Of a stretch of 64,000 nt of DNA, positions 17,419 to 25,399 are shown one piece after another. The stretch's first letter is position 1. Every line of letters starts with the position of its first letter. The stretch is from an uncultured Pelagibacteraceae bacterium (GTDB taxonomy: Bacteria > Pseudomonadota > Alphaproteobacteria > Pelagibacterales > Pelagibacteraceae). The notes below the pieces were generated by a model that had not been told where the DNA came from, did no database searches, and worked only from the letters and a program-made list of their open reading frames with translations. A program made the translations under genes and the position numbers. The stretch lies in the NCBI GenBank assembly GCA_902615715.1, contig CACMQA010000003.1:98194-162193 (forward strand), written 5' to 3'.

Positions 17419-18016
17419 GTTAAAAAAATTATACGACAGATGTGTAGAACTTGCTAGGCATAAATTTTCTAAGCCTTTACTTGGCTTTGTAGCTTTCATT
17501 GAAAGTTTCTTTTTCCCAGTTCCACCAGATTTAATGATCGTGCCTATGGTCGTAGCTAAAAGAGAGGATTATTTAAAAATATTTCTAATAGCTACTGTAG
17601 GTTCAGTTTTAGGTGGATTGTTTGGTTACATGTTGGGTGTTTTTTTCTTAGATGCCTCAATGGTTATTATCGAGTTTTACGGATATGAGGAAAAAGTTTT
17701 TCAAATTCAAGATAAGATGTCTACCAGAGGTGGTTTTTTAGCTTGGCTTGGGATTATGTTTTTAGCTGGTTTCACTCCTCTTCCTTTTAAAGTATTTACG
17801 ATTACAAGTGGAGTGATTGGTTTTAATCTCACTGTTTTCTTTTTTATATGTCTTTTTACAAGGGGTCTAAGATTTTTATTAGTTTCTTATTTAACTTTTC
17901 TTTTTGGTAAAAAATTTGGTGAATTTATTGAAAAAAAAGGTGCGGTATGGTTTACGCTTGCTGGAATATTTATTGTAATTTTAGCAGCTGTCTTATACAT
18001 AATCTTCGTTAAATGA
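17417..18016 (+). CDS. DedA/VTT-domain membrane protein (YqaA-like)
   Basis: A 199-residue polytopic membrane protein of the DedA/SNARE-associated (VTT) group. It shows the N-terminal GFVAFIESFFFPVPPDLMIVPMV (conserved E and PxPPD), the GSVLGGLFGYMLG motif and FLAGFTPLPFKVFTITSGV, which corresponds to the re-entrant G-x-x-PxP loop. DedA proteins act as lipid or carrier-lipid transporters of the inner membrane. I prefer the ATG at 17417 over the in-frame GTG at 17402; there is no clear Shine-Dalgarno for either. The gene overlaps dsbB by four bases and opens the run DedA-dsbB-coq7. Confidence 0.88.
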   Translation: MLKKLYDRCVELARHKFSKPLLGFVAFIESFFFPVPPDLMIVPMVVAKREDYLKIFLIATVGSVLGGLFGYMLGVFFLDASMVIIEFYGYEEKVFQIQDKMSTRGGFLAWLGIMFLAGFTPLPFKVFTITSGVIGFNLTVFFFICLFTRGLRFLLVSYLTFLFGKKFGEFIEKKGAVWFTLAGIFIVILAAVLYIIFVK

Positions 18017-18492
18017 TTTTAAATAACAAGCTATTACTCAATGGTATTTTAGCCTTTAGTATACTCTCGCTTTCAATAGCTTACTTCATACAATACGTGC
18101 TTGGTCATAAACCATGTAATTTGTGTATAATTGAGAGAATTCCCTATATTGCAGCGATAATTCTTATTTCACTTGTCTTTATTTTGAATAAATATCAAAA
18201 AATAATTTCTAGCCTCATTTTAATATTCTTTATTTTTGGTGCTGTGGTTTCTTTTTATCATTTTGGTATAGAGCAAGGTTTTTTTAGTGAGTCTTTAGTT
18301 TGCGATTTAGGCAATAGCCGGCTCTTAAATAAAGAAGATCTTCTAAATCAGCTTAAAGACACAGAGATAGTAAGCTGTAAAGATGTAACTTTTAGATTTT
18401 TAGGGCTTTCACTTGCTACAATAAATACAGTTATCTCATTAATACTTAGTGGTATTATAATAAAAGTTATTAAAAATTATGGAAAAAACTAA
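18013..18492 (+). CDS. dsbB: Disulfide bond formation protein B (DsbB-like)
   Basis: A 159-residue four-helix membrane protein. It passes electrons from periplasmic DsbA to quinone. The first cysteine pair is C35-x-x-C38 in HKPCNLCIIERIPY, and the second pair is C97 (SLVCDLG) and C122 (IVSCKD), on two separate periplasmic loops as in E. coli DsbB. The start overlaps the DedA stop by four bases and the end overlaps coq7 by 14 bases, so the three are one translational unit. Pairing a quinone-using enzyme with ubiquinone biosynthesis downstream may be more than coincidence, but that is a guess. Confidence 0.93.
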   Translation: MILNNKLLLNGILAFSILSLSIAYFIQYVLGHKPCNLCIIERIPYIAAIILISLVFILNKYQKIISSLILIFFIFGAVVSFYHFGIEQGFFSESLVCDLGNSRLLNKEDLLNQLKDTEIVSCKDVTFRFLGLSLATINTVISLILSGIIIKVIKNYGKN

Positions 18493-19012
18493 TAAAAAAA
18501 CTTTAGAAGAAATTATAAGAGTTGACCATGCTGGTGAACGTGGTGCAATCAAGATATATGAAGGTCAACTTCTAGCTTTAAAAACATTTAAACAAGATGA
18601 GTTTTTAAAAAAGAAAATAGAAGAGATGAAAGAACATGAGAAAGAGCATTACGAATACTTTGACAACGAAATAAAAAAAAGAAATATTAAACCTACTAAA
18701 CTATTACCTCTTTGGGATCTGATGGGTGTAACTCTTGGTTTTGGAACGGCCATGTTAGGAGAAAAAGCAGCCATGCTTTGTACCGCATCTGTTGAAGAGG
18801 TAATTGATGGTCACTATAAAGATCAAACCTATAAACTTGGAAAAGATGAAGAAGAGTTAAAAAAGAAAATTATGAAATTTAGACAAGACGAATTAGATCA
18901 TAAAGACATCGCTTATGATAATGGAGCAACAAAAAAAGGATTATATGGAGTCTTAGATAAAATTATTAAAACTTCTTCAAGAATAGCTATTACGATTTCA
19001 GAAAAAGTCTGA
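18479..19012 (+). CDS. coq7: Demethoxyubiquinone hydroxylase (Coq7/UbiF-type diiron enzyme)
   Basis: A 177-residue diiron monooxygenase that hydroxylates demethoxyubiquinone, the penultimate step of ubiquinone synthesis, at the membrane surface. Iron ligands of the Coq7 family are recognisable: E20 in VDHAGERGAIKIYEGQ, the EMKEHEKEH helix (E52, H57 region), EEVIDGHYKDQ, and a final DELDHKD. The GERGA and DELDH motifs are diagnostic. It overlaps dsbB by 14 bases. Its stop directly abuts the stop of the convergent HNH gene (19012/19013), with no terminator between. Confidence 0.95.
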   Translation: MEKTNKKTLEEIIRVDHAGERGAIKIYEGQLLALKTFKQDEFLKKKIEEMKEHEKEHYEYFDNEIKKRNIKPTKLLPLWDLMGVTLGFGTAMLGEKAAMLCTASVEEVIDGHYKDQTYKLGKDEEELKKKIMKFRQDELDHKDIAYDNGATKKGLYGVLDKIIKTSSRIAITISEKV

Positions 19013-19582
19013 TTAAGGTTCTAATTCGATATCCCAATATAGATAATCCATCCAACTTTCATGAAGAAAGTTTGGTGGAAAATGTCTACCGTTGCGATGT
19101 AAATCTTCGACTGTCGGTGCGTAAGGTTTATTAGCCAATTTTAGATCACAGTCTCTGTAAAGCTTTCCGCCTTTTTTAACATTACAACTAGAACAGGCTG
19201 TTACAACATTGTTCCAATCTGTTAATCCTCCTCTTGACTTTGGCAACAAATGATCAAAAGTTAAATCTTTTTTATCTCCACAATATTGACAAGCAAACTT
19301 ATCTCTTAAAAAAACATTAAATCTTGTAAAGTTTGGATTTTTTGAAGGTTGAATAAAATTTTTAAGCGCAATCACACTTGGTAAATTCATTTCAAATGAA
19401 GGACTTCTTATTTTTCTTTTATAGTTTGAGACAATACTCACTCTGTCCAAGAAAACTGATTTAACTGCATCTTGCCAACACCAAATTGAAAGCGGGTAAT
19501 AACTTAGCGGTCTAAAGTCAGCGTTTAGCACTAACGCCGGACATTTTTCAAGAGGTACTTTATCGACAGAAGAAATAATCAT
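19013..19582 (-). CDS. HNH endonuclease family protein
   Basis: A 189-residue protein with a typical HNH zinc fold: C98-x-x-C101, D110-H111 (LTFDHLLPKSRGG), N124 in DWNNVVTAC and C130-x-x-C133. The first 90 residues (LVLNADFRPLSYYPLSIWCWQDAVKSV) match the conserved N-terminal segment of a widespread bacterial HNH family that is not linked to phage or restriction systems; its biological role is unknown. It stands alone between housekeeping genes and has its own putative promoter, so nothing here suggests mobility. Confidence 0.9.
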   Translation of the reverse strand: MIISSVDKVPLEKCPALVLNADFRPLSYYPLSIWCWQDAVKSVFLDRVSIVSNYKRKIRSPSFEMNLPSVIALKNFIQPSKNPNFTRFNVFLRDKFACQYCGDKKDLTFDHLLPKSRGGLTDWNNVVTACSSCNVKKGGKLYRDCDLKLANKPYAPTVEDLHRNGRHFPPNFLHESWMDYLYWDIELEP

Positions 19583-19607
19583 ATATCAAAGCTAACTGAT
19601 ACAAAAA

Positions 19608-19633
19608 ATTATATCAAGTTATAATTATGTAAC
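19608..19633 (-). promoter_or_regulatory. Possible promoter of the HNH gene
   Basis: A perfect minus-strand TATAAT lies at 19608-19613, about 26 bases before the HNH start. The best -35-like hexamer, TTGAGT, is 20 bases further up, which is wide spacing, so support is weak. Confidence 0.3.
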
Positions 19634-19643
19634 ACTCAAAAAA

Positions 19644-20300
19644 TTAAGTATTAAATTGTTTTTTTATAAATTGAAGGCCCAAACTTGACCCTTCTGTTGG
19701 TATACGATGTTCACAGTTTTTAAAAATTTTTGTTTCTATTTCATAATTATTTTTATTAAAAAAGTCTTTAGCCTCTAATAATGAGTCGATAGAAACAACT
19801 TGATCTATGTCCCCATGCATTAAAATTATCTTTGGTCTAGAATTAATATTTTTTGAAAGATGTTCAGTGTCAATAATTCTACCTGAATAGCCAATTACAG
19901 AATTCACTGAATCTTTTCTTTTCAAACCGGCTTGTAAAGTAATCATGCATCCTTGGCTAAATCCTCCAATGATAATTTCGTTAGCTTTTAAATTATAATT
20001 TTTTTTTACCTCATCAATAAGTTTATTTAATTTGTTTTCTGCGACCAGCGATTTAGCTAAAATTTGCTCTGGTGTTTGATCCATTAAATCAAACCATTGA
20101 AAACCGGATGGGCTTGCTGCACATTTCTCAGGAGCATCAGGACAAATGAAAATCGTATCAGGTAAATGAGCTCTCCAGTAATTTGCAAGAATTGAGATGT
20201 CGTTACCATCTCCTCCATAACCGTGGCAAAGTATTACGGCGTTTTTGGGTTTATTTTTAGAAAGTGGTTCTAAAACAATTGTATTTAATGAATAGGTCAT
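19644..20300 (-). CDS. Carboxylesterase/phospholipase family alpha/beta hydrolase
   Basis: A 218-residue alpha/beta hydrolase of the Abhydrolase_2 (bacterial carboxylesterase, acyl-protein-thioesterase-like) family. The oxyanion region is ILCHGYGGDG (23-32). The nucleophile is S115 in IGGFSQGCM, the acid D166 in HGDIDQVV and the base H198 in NCEHRIP: a complete catalytic triad. There is no signal peptide, so it is cytoplasmic. It cleaves short-chain esters or thioesters; the natural substrate is unknown. Its start codon lies only 16 bases from that of the divergent HIG1-like gene. Confidence 0.92.
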   Translation of the reverse strand: MTYSLNTIVLEPLSKNKPKNAVILCHGYGGDGNDISILANYWRAHLPDTIFICPDAPEKCAASPSGFQWFDLMDQTPEQILAKSLVAENKLNKLIDEVKKNYNLKANEIIIGGFSQGCMITLQAGLKRKDSVNSVIGYSGRIIDTEHLSKNINSRPKIILMHGDIDQVVSIDSLLEAKDFFNKNNYEIETKIFKNCEHRIPTEGSSLGLQFIKKQFNT

Positions 20301-20316
20301 GATAGTAGAATATTAA

Positions 20317-20517
20317 ATGTCAGAATTTTTTTTTAATTTTATAGGTTTTACTTTATTAGGTGCTGTAGCCATAGTTTTAATAATGGGTATATATACTTTA
20401 TTTAAGGGTGGAAGTACTAGTAAAAAATATTCAAACAAATTAATGCAATTGCGTGTTCTACTTCAGTTTATCGCGATTATAGTTTTGGTTTTAATGGCTT
20501 ATTTTTTTAAAAATTAA
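20317..20517 (+). CDS. HIG1-domain (hypoxia-induced type) twin-helix membrane protein
   Basis: A 66-residue protein with two membrane helices (FFFNFIGFTLLGAVAIVLIMGIYTLF and LLQFIAIIVLVLMAYFF) joined by a basic loop. The loop end, MQLRVLLQF, fits the R-x3-Q part of the HIG1 motif, and alphaproteobacteria often carry such a short HIG1-like protein. Mitochondrial relatives (Rcf1/HIGD1A) associate with cytochrome oxidase, so a respiratory role is inferred. Its stop overlaps that of the convergent thioredoxin-like gene by four bases. Confidence 0.8.
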   Translation: MSEFFFNFIGFTLLGAVAIVLIMGIYTLFKGGSTSKKYSNKLMQLRVLLQFIAIIVLVLMAYFFKN

Positions 20518-21041
20518 ATATATTTTTTTATTAAGCTGATAAAATCATCACTTACGAAATCGACTTCACCGATAACTCTGCCAAATTCATTGCCATTTTT
20601 ATCGATTAAAATACTTGTGGGAAGTCCTCGCATTTTGAATTGCTTTACTAATTTCAACTTTGGATCGTAATAAGTATCTAAACTAGCAACACCAATGCTT
20701 CTGAAAAAGTCTCTAACTTTTAGCTTATTAGGTTGTTCCATGTTAATAGCGTAAACTTTAACTTGTGGAAATTGATTTGTTAGTTTTTCAAGCGAAGGCA
20801 TCTCTCTTTTACAAGGAGCACACCAGGTTGCCCAGAAATTCAAGATCATGATGTTGCCTTTTTTGTTAGTTAAATCGACATCATTAAGATCTGAATCTTT
20901 GAATTTTAATTCTTTAATTTGAGTCGGTTTTTCGTGGATTATTATATTTATTGAAAAATCTTCTGCCCCGTTAAGATTGTGGCTAATTAGATATAGAAGG
21001 ATTATGTGAATATAGATTTTAAAAGATTTACTAATTTTCAT
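20514..21041 (-). CDS. TlpA/ResA-like thioredoxin-fold protein, exported
   Basis: A 175-residue protein. An N-terminal hydrophobic helix (YIHIILLYLISHNLNGA) acts as anchor or signal. The thioredoxin domain carries LNFWATWCAPCKREMPSL with the redox pair C74 and C77, and the cis-Pro loop as MRGLPTSILIDKNG. The WCAPC motif and domain layout are those of TlpA-like periplasmic reductases, used for cytochrome c or oxidase maturation or general thiol reduction. The start lies 30 bases from the divergent argH start, so promoters of both must overlap in that short gap. Confidence 0.92.
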   Translation of the reverse strand: MKISKSFKIYIHIILLYLISHNLNGAEDFSINIIIHEKPTQIKELKFKDSDLNDVDLTNKKGNIMILNFWATWCAPCKREMPSLEKLTNQFPQVKVYAINMEQPNKLKVRDFFRSIGVASLDTYYDPKLKLVKQFKMRGLPTSILIDKNGNEFGRVIGEVDFVSDDFISLIKKYI

Positions 21042-21071
21042 ATTAATTTAAATTAGAAATAACACAGTAAA

Positions 21072-22451
21072 ATGAAAAATAAAACAATTTGGTCTAATAG
21101 ATTTAAAAACAAAACGTCTCAATCTTTTCAAAAGATTGGGTCTTCAATTCATATTGATAAAAGACTTTATGAACAAGATATCGCTGCATCTATTGTACAC
21201 ACGCAAATGCTAGTGAAACAAAAGATTATTAAAAGTGAAGATGGTTACAAAATTATCAATGGACTTAAAAAAATTAAAGTTCAGATAGATAAGGGAAATT
21301 TTGAGTTTAAAGAAAAGTTCGAGGATATACACCTAAATATAGAAAAAGCATTATTTGAGATCATTGGTCCATCAGCTGGATTTCTGCATACCGCTAGATC
21401 GAGAAATGATCAGGTCGTGACTGATTTTAAATTGTGGATTAAAAAAGCATCGAACGAAATTATAAAAGATATTTCGGTTGTCATGGGAAATCTTATAAAA
21501 AAAGCTGAAAAAAATACAGATACGGTTATGCCTGGATTAACGCATTTAAAAAATGCACAGCCTATTTCATTCGCACATTATTTGTTGTCATACTATGAGA
21601 TGTTAAAAAGAGATAAAAAAAGATTTGAAAATAATCTTGAGCTGTTAAATGAGTGTCCGCTTGGATCTGCGGCACTTTCAGGAACATCTTATAAAATAGA
21701 CAGAACCTATACTGCAAAAAAACTTGGTTTTAAAAAACCTACGGATAACTCTTTGGACTCTGTATCGGATAGAGATTTTGCAATTGATTTTTTATATGCT
21801 TCTGCTGTTTGTGCAATGCACCTATCTAGATTGGCAGAAGACTTTATTATTTATAATTCCGATGCTTTCAATTTAATTTCATTCAAAGATAGCATGCTTA
21901 CAGGATCATCAATTATGCCACAAAAAAAGAATCCTGATCCTGCAGAACTAATAAGAGGAAAAGTTGGAATGAATTATGGAAAGTTAAATGCGATGCTAAC
22001 AATAATGAAAGGTCTTCCCATGTCATATTTTAAAGATATGCAAGATGACAAGGAGTTAGTTTTTGGTGGCTATGATACTTTGAAAGATACTCTAACTATG
22101 AGCGCCGAACTAATAAATTCTGTAAATGCTAATAAAGCAAATATGCTTTTTATGGCTAACCAAGGATATACAACAGCTACTGATTTTGCAGACTATCTTG
22201 TTAAAAATAAAAATTTATCATTTAGAGAGTCTTACGCTATTTCAGCAAAAGTTGTGAATTATGCAGAAAAAAATAAAAAGATGTTATCTGAATTAAATTT
22301 GGATGAAATTAAAAAATTTTATAAAGATTTAGATAAAAGTGTTTTAAAAGTGTTTGACGTTAAAAACTCTATGAATGCAAAAAAATCTCATGGAGGAACA
22401 TCTATAATTAATGTTAAATCAATGATAAAAAAATATAAAAGGGAAATTTAA
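21072..22451 (+). CDS. argH: Argininosuccinate lyase
   Basis: A 459-residue fumarase/aspartase-superfamily enzyme that splits argininosuccinate into arginine and fumarate, the last step of arginine synthesis. It shows TARSRNDQVVTD (107-118), the catalytic acid region GLTHLKNAQPISFAH (155-169) and the signature loop GSSIMPQKKNPD (278-289) with the catalytic Ser. Full length for the family. The stop overlaps the ATG of a small lipoprotein gene (TAATG) that leads on to lysA, so arginine and lysine synthesis genes share an operon. Confidence 0.97.
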   Translation: MKNKTIWSNRFKNKTSQSFQKIGSSIHIDKRLYEQDIAASIVHTQMLVKQKIIKSEDGYKIINGLKKIKVQIDKGNFEFKEKFEDIHLNIEKALFEIIGPSAGFLHTARSRNDQVVTDFKLWIKKASNEIIKDISVVMGNLIKKAEKNTDTVMPGLTHLKNAQPISFAHYLLSYYEMLKRDKKRFENNLELLNECPLGSAALSGTSYKIDRTYTAKKLGFKKPTDNSLDSVSDRDFAIDFLYASAVCAMHLSRLAEDFIIYNSDAFNLISFKDSMLTGSSIMPQKKNPDPAELIRGKVGMNYGKLNAMLTIMKGLPMSYFKDMQDDKELVFGGYDTLKDTLTMSAELINSVNANKANMLFMANQGYTTATDFADYLVKNKNLSFRESYAISAKVVNYAEKNKKMLSELNLDEIKKFYKDLDKSVLKVFDVKNSMNAKKSHGGTSIINVKSMIKKYKREI

Positions 22452-22561
22452 TGAAAATAATAACTGCTTTTTTCCTGATGATTTTTATTTTAACTAGTTG
22501 CGGAAAAAAATCTGAACCTAAATACCAAGGTCAAATAGATCAGGTCAATAAAATTTCATAA
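22451..22561 (+). CDS. lptM: LptM-like small lipoprotein
   Basis: A 36-residue lipoprotein precursor: basic start MKII, hydrophobic core, and the lipobox LTSCGKKS with the lipidated Cys at 17. That leaves a mature part of only 20 residues (CGKKSEPKYQGQIDQ and on). Size, the C-G-x-K-x-P-like start and position next to lysA match the LptM (YifL/LppL) family, which assists maturation of the LptD/E lipopolysaccharide translocon in E. coli. The ATG overlaps the argH stop by one base and lysA begins four bases after its stop. Confidence 0.8.
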   Translation: MKIITAFFLMIFILTSCGKKSEPKYQGQIDQVNKIS

Positions 22562-22565
22562 TCTT

Positions 22566-23795
22566 ATGCAAAATCTAAGATATGTAGGAAATAATTTATT
22601 TGTTGAAAAACTATCAGTTAAGAATATTTTAAAAAAAAATAAAACACCTTTTTATATTTATTCGGAGAGTCAAATTGCTTTCAATTTTTTAAAGTTTGCC
22701 AATACGTTTAAAAAAACTGATCCTTTAATTTGCTTTGCAGCGAAATCTAATAGTAATTTAAATATACTAAGAGTTCTTGGTAAATTAGGTGCTGGAGCCG
22801 ATGTAGTTTCAGGAGGGGAATTGTTAAAAGCCTTAAAAGCAGGTATTAGACCTAGTAAAATTGTTTTTTCTGGGGTGGGTAAAACTGAAGAGGAACTTAA
22901 AATTGCAATTAACAAAAAAATATTATTAATCAATTGCGAGTCTGAAAGCGAAGCCAAATTAGTAAATAATTTATCAAAAAAATTAAGAAAGAAAGTTTCA
23001 ATAGGATTTAGATTAAATCCAAATGTTGATGCCAAAACACATAAAAATATATCAACTGGTAAAGCTGAAAATAAATTCGGCTTATCGATTAAAAATTTTA
23101 AGATTTTTCTAAAAACGGTAAAAACTTTTAAAAACATAAAATTAGAAGCTTTAAGTGTGCATATCGGTAGTCAAATATTGAACGATACACCTTTTAGAAA
23201 AACTCTAAATGTAATGAGTAAATTAATAAAAGAGTTAAAACTGAATTTGAAATATGTCGATTTAGGTGGTGGTTTTGGTATTAATTATACTGATAAAGAA
23301 AAACCAATTAATCTAAGTAAATATTCTAAACTAGTACATAATTTTTCTAAAAAGTTAAATTGTAAAATAATCTTTGAACCTGGAAGATCTATTATTGGTA
23401 ATACTGGTCTTCTAATAAGTAAAATACAATTTATTAAAAAAGGTGCTAATAAAAACTTTATTATACTCGATGCTGGTATGAATGATTTTATGCGCCCTGC
23501 ATTGTATGAAGCTTTTCATAAAATTATTCCTATTTCTAAAAAATCATCGAGAATGAAAGGTAAAATAGAATTTGTTGGACCTATATGTGAAACCACTTGC
23601 AAATTCGGAGTTTATAAAAACTATCCTAAAATAAATGAAAATGAATTTGTGGCTATAACTAATGTTGGAGCTTATGGTTCTTCTTTGTCCTCAAATTATA
23701 ATACAAGGCCCCTTGTTGCTGAAATTTTAATCAATAAAAATAAACTTAGATATATAAGAAAGAAACAAAATTTACTTAAATTGATTAATTCTTAA
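22566..23795 (+). CDS. lysA: Diaminopimelate decarboxylase
   Basis: A 409-residue fold-type III PLP enzyme making lysine from meso-diaminopimelate. The PLP lysine is K60 in ICFAAKSNSN. HIGSQI, the Gly-rich YVDLGGGFGI, EPGRSIIGN and the second-half active-site motif GPICETTCKF are all present. Full length. It lies in the operon argH-lptM-lysA-plsC: the lptM stop is four bases upstream, and its own stop overlaps the plsC ATG (TAATG). Confidence 0.97.
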   Translation: MQNLRYVGNNLFVEKLSVKNILKKNKTPFYIYSESQIAFNFLKFANTFKKTDPLICFAAKSNSNLNILRVLGKLGAGADVVSGGELLKALKAGIRPSKIVFSGVGKTEEELKIAINKKILLINCESESEAKLVNNLSKKLRKKVSIGFRLNPNVDAKTHKNISTGKAENKFGLSIKNFKIFLKTVKTFKNIKLEALSVHIGSQILNDTPFRKTLNVMSKLIKELKLNLKYVDLGGGFGINYTDKEKPINLSKYSKLVHNFSKKLNCKIIFEPGRSIIGNTGLLISKIQFIKKGANKNFIILDAGMNDFMRPALYEAFHKIIPISKKSSRMKGKIEFVGPICETTCKFGVYKNYPKINENEFVAITNVGAYGSSLSSNYNTRPLVAEILINKNKLRYIRKKQNLLKLINS

Positions 23796-24502
23796 TGCAA
23801 TTAATTAGATCACTAATTTTTAATATTTTTTTATACGTTGGCCTAATAACAATTTTTATTTTAGCTATACCAACGTTGGTTTTACCCAGTAAATTCACAA
23901 TATTTTTTGGTAGATTATCTGCAAAATATATAGTGCTAATTTTAAGAATAATCTTAAATACAAAAGTAATCTTTCATGGAACAGAAAATCTTAAGAAAGT
24001 AGATAGTTATTTTGTTGCTTCAGCTCATCAATCAATGTTTGAAACTTTTGCTCTTCAAATACCCTTAGATGGCCCAATTTTTATTTTAAAAAAAGAGCTA
24101 CTTAATATTCCATTATTTGGATGGTATTTGAGAAAAATAGGTTCAATAGCAATTGTCAGAGAAACAACAACAAAAGAAAATTTGAACTTTTTTGATAAAG
24201 TGAAAGAAGAAGTTGAAAAAAGTAAAAGACCTCTATTAATATTCCCCCAGGGAACAAGAGTAAAACTAGAAGATCAACCGCCCTTTAAAAAAGGGGTTGG
24301 CAGAATTTATAAAACTTTAAATTTACCTTGTGTTCCTGTAGCTCATAATACTGGTAAAGTTTGGCCAAAAAATAGTTTTATGAAATATCCGGGTAATATT
24401 CATATTTCATTTTTAGAGCCAATCTTATCTGGTAAAGATAATGAAGAATTTGTTAAAGATATAGAAAATAAAATTTACACTGAAATAAGAAAGTTCTCTT
24501 AA
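23795..24502 (+). CDS. plsC: 1-acyl-sn-glycerol-3-phosphate acyltransferase
   Basis: A 235-residue membrane-bound acyltransferase making phosphatidic acid. It has an N-terminal membrane segment. Block I is SAHQSMFETF (H78 and E83, an HX4E version of the usual HX4D), and block III is LLIFPQGTR (FPQGTR at 150-155) followed by KKGVGRI. The Glu form is common in alphaproteobacterial homologues, so I do not regard it as a defect. It ends the argH operon; its stop touches that of the convergent tyrA (24502/24503). Confidence 0.92.
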   Translation: MQLIRSLIFNIFLYVGLITIFILAIPTLVLPSKFTIFFGRLSAKYIVLILRIILNTKVIFHGTENLKKVDSYFVASAHQSMFETFALQIPLDGPIFILKKELLNIPLFGWYLRKIGSIAIVRETTTKENLNFFDKVKEEVEKSKRPLLIFPQGTRVKLEDQPPFKKGVGRIYKTLNLPCVPVAHNTGKVWPKNSFMKYPGNIHISFLEPILSGKDNEEFVKDIENKIYTEIRKFS

Positions 24503-25399
24503 TTATTTTCTTCCAAAACCTGGCTTGTCTGTATCTTGACCTGCTTCGATAATTTCTTTTCTCACTTTTTTAGTTGATGAAAAAATTTCAAAAAGTTTTT
24601 TACTATCCTTATTTTTTATAGCATCTTTAATTTCATTTAGATTCTTTGAGTAATTGTCCAGAACTTTTAAGATGTTTTCACTATTATCTATAAATATATC
24701 TTTCCACATTAAAGGATCTGATGCTGCAATTCTTGTAAAATCTCTTAATCCACCTGCACTATATTGAATGACTTCGTCCTTAAATTTGTCTTCTTTGTTA
24801 ATTGCTGTTTTTACAATACTGTAAGCTACAGCATGTGGTAAATGGCTGGTTAATGATAAAACATAATCATGGTCTTCAAATGTCATGAGTTTAGTCTTGC
24901 TTCCAAGCTTTGACCAAAAATTTTCTAAAGATTTTATCTTATCTTCGGATACCTTTTTATCAGCAGATATTATGCACCATCTATTTTTAAATAAACTTGC
25001 AAAACCTGCCTCTGGACCACTGTATTCTGTTCCAGCTATAGGATGTGAAGCAATCCAATTTACATTTTTAAGATTTAAATTGCTGATAATTTTATTTACT
25101 TCTTTTTTTGCGGAACCTGTATCGGTTAAAATTACATTTTCTTTCAAACTAGTATGAATAGATAAAAGTATTTCTTTATAGCTACTTAAAGGAGAAGCAA
25201 TCACTACTAAATCGGAATCCTTAACAACATCTGAAATGTTACTGCAAATATCAACTGAAAAATTCTTTTTCAAATAATCAATAACTTTCGATGATTTATC
25301 GTAAGCACTTATTTTAGTTGCTAATTTTTTTTCTTCTACTGCTCTCAAAATAGAAGAGCCAATTAAACCACATCCAATTATACTTATTTTATTAAACAT
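24503..25399 (-). CDS. tyrA: Prephenate/arogenate (cyclohexadienyl) dehydrogenase
   Basis: A 298-residue NAD(P)-dependent dehydrogenase of tyrosine synthesis. The Rossmann motif is IIGCGLIGSSI (7-17). The central motifs DTGSAK and SHPIAGTEYSGPEAG carry the catalytic His, and HLPHAVAYS and SAGGLRDFTRIAASDP follow in the helical dimer domain. Prephenate versus arogenate preference cannot be read from sequence. Its start overlaps the end of hisC by eight bases, the usual alphaproteobacterial pairing of an aromatic/histidinol-phosphate aminotransferase with tyrA. Confidence 0.94.
   Translation of the reverse strand: MFNKISIIGCGLIGSSILRAVEEKKLATKISAYDKSSKVIDYLKKNFSVDICSNISDVVKDSDLVVIASPLSSYKEILLSIHTSLKENVILTDTGSAKKEVNKIISNLNLKNVNWIASHPIAGTEYSGPEAGFASLFKNRWCIISADKKVSEDKIKSLENFWSKLGSKTKLMTFEDHDYVLSLTSHLPHAVAYSIVKTAINKEDKFKDEVIQYSAGGLRDFTRIAASDPLMWKDIFIDNSENILKVLDNYSKNLNEIKDAIKNKDSKKLFEIFSSTKKVRKEIIEAGQDTDKPGFGRK

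Noticed and set aside
19013..19582. HNH nuclease as part of a restriction or mobile element
   Set aside because: No methylase, integrase, repeat or other defence gene is near, and the protein matches a stand-alone housekeeping-type HNH family.
22670..23137. Minus-strand open frame of 155 codons
   Set aside because: It lies fully inside lysA in the opposite strand, has a low-complexity Leu/Phe-rich composition typical of an antisense frame, and has no RBS.
24026..24045. HX4E instead of HX4D in PlsC as a sign of an inactive enzyme
   Set aside because: Alphaproteobacterial PlsC proteins often have Glu here, and the other motifs (FPQGTR, KKGVGRI) are intact.
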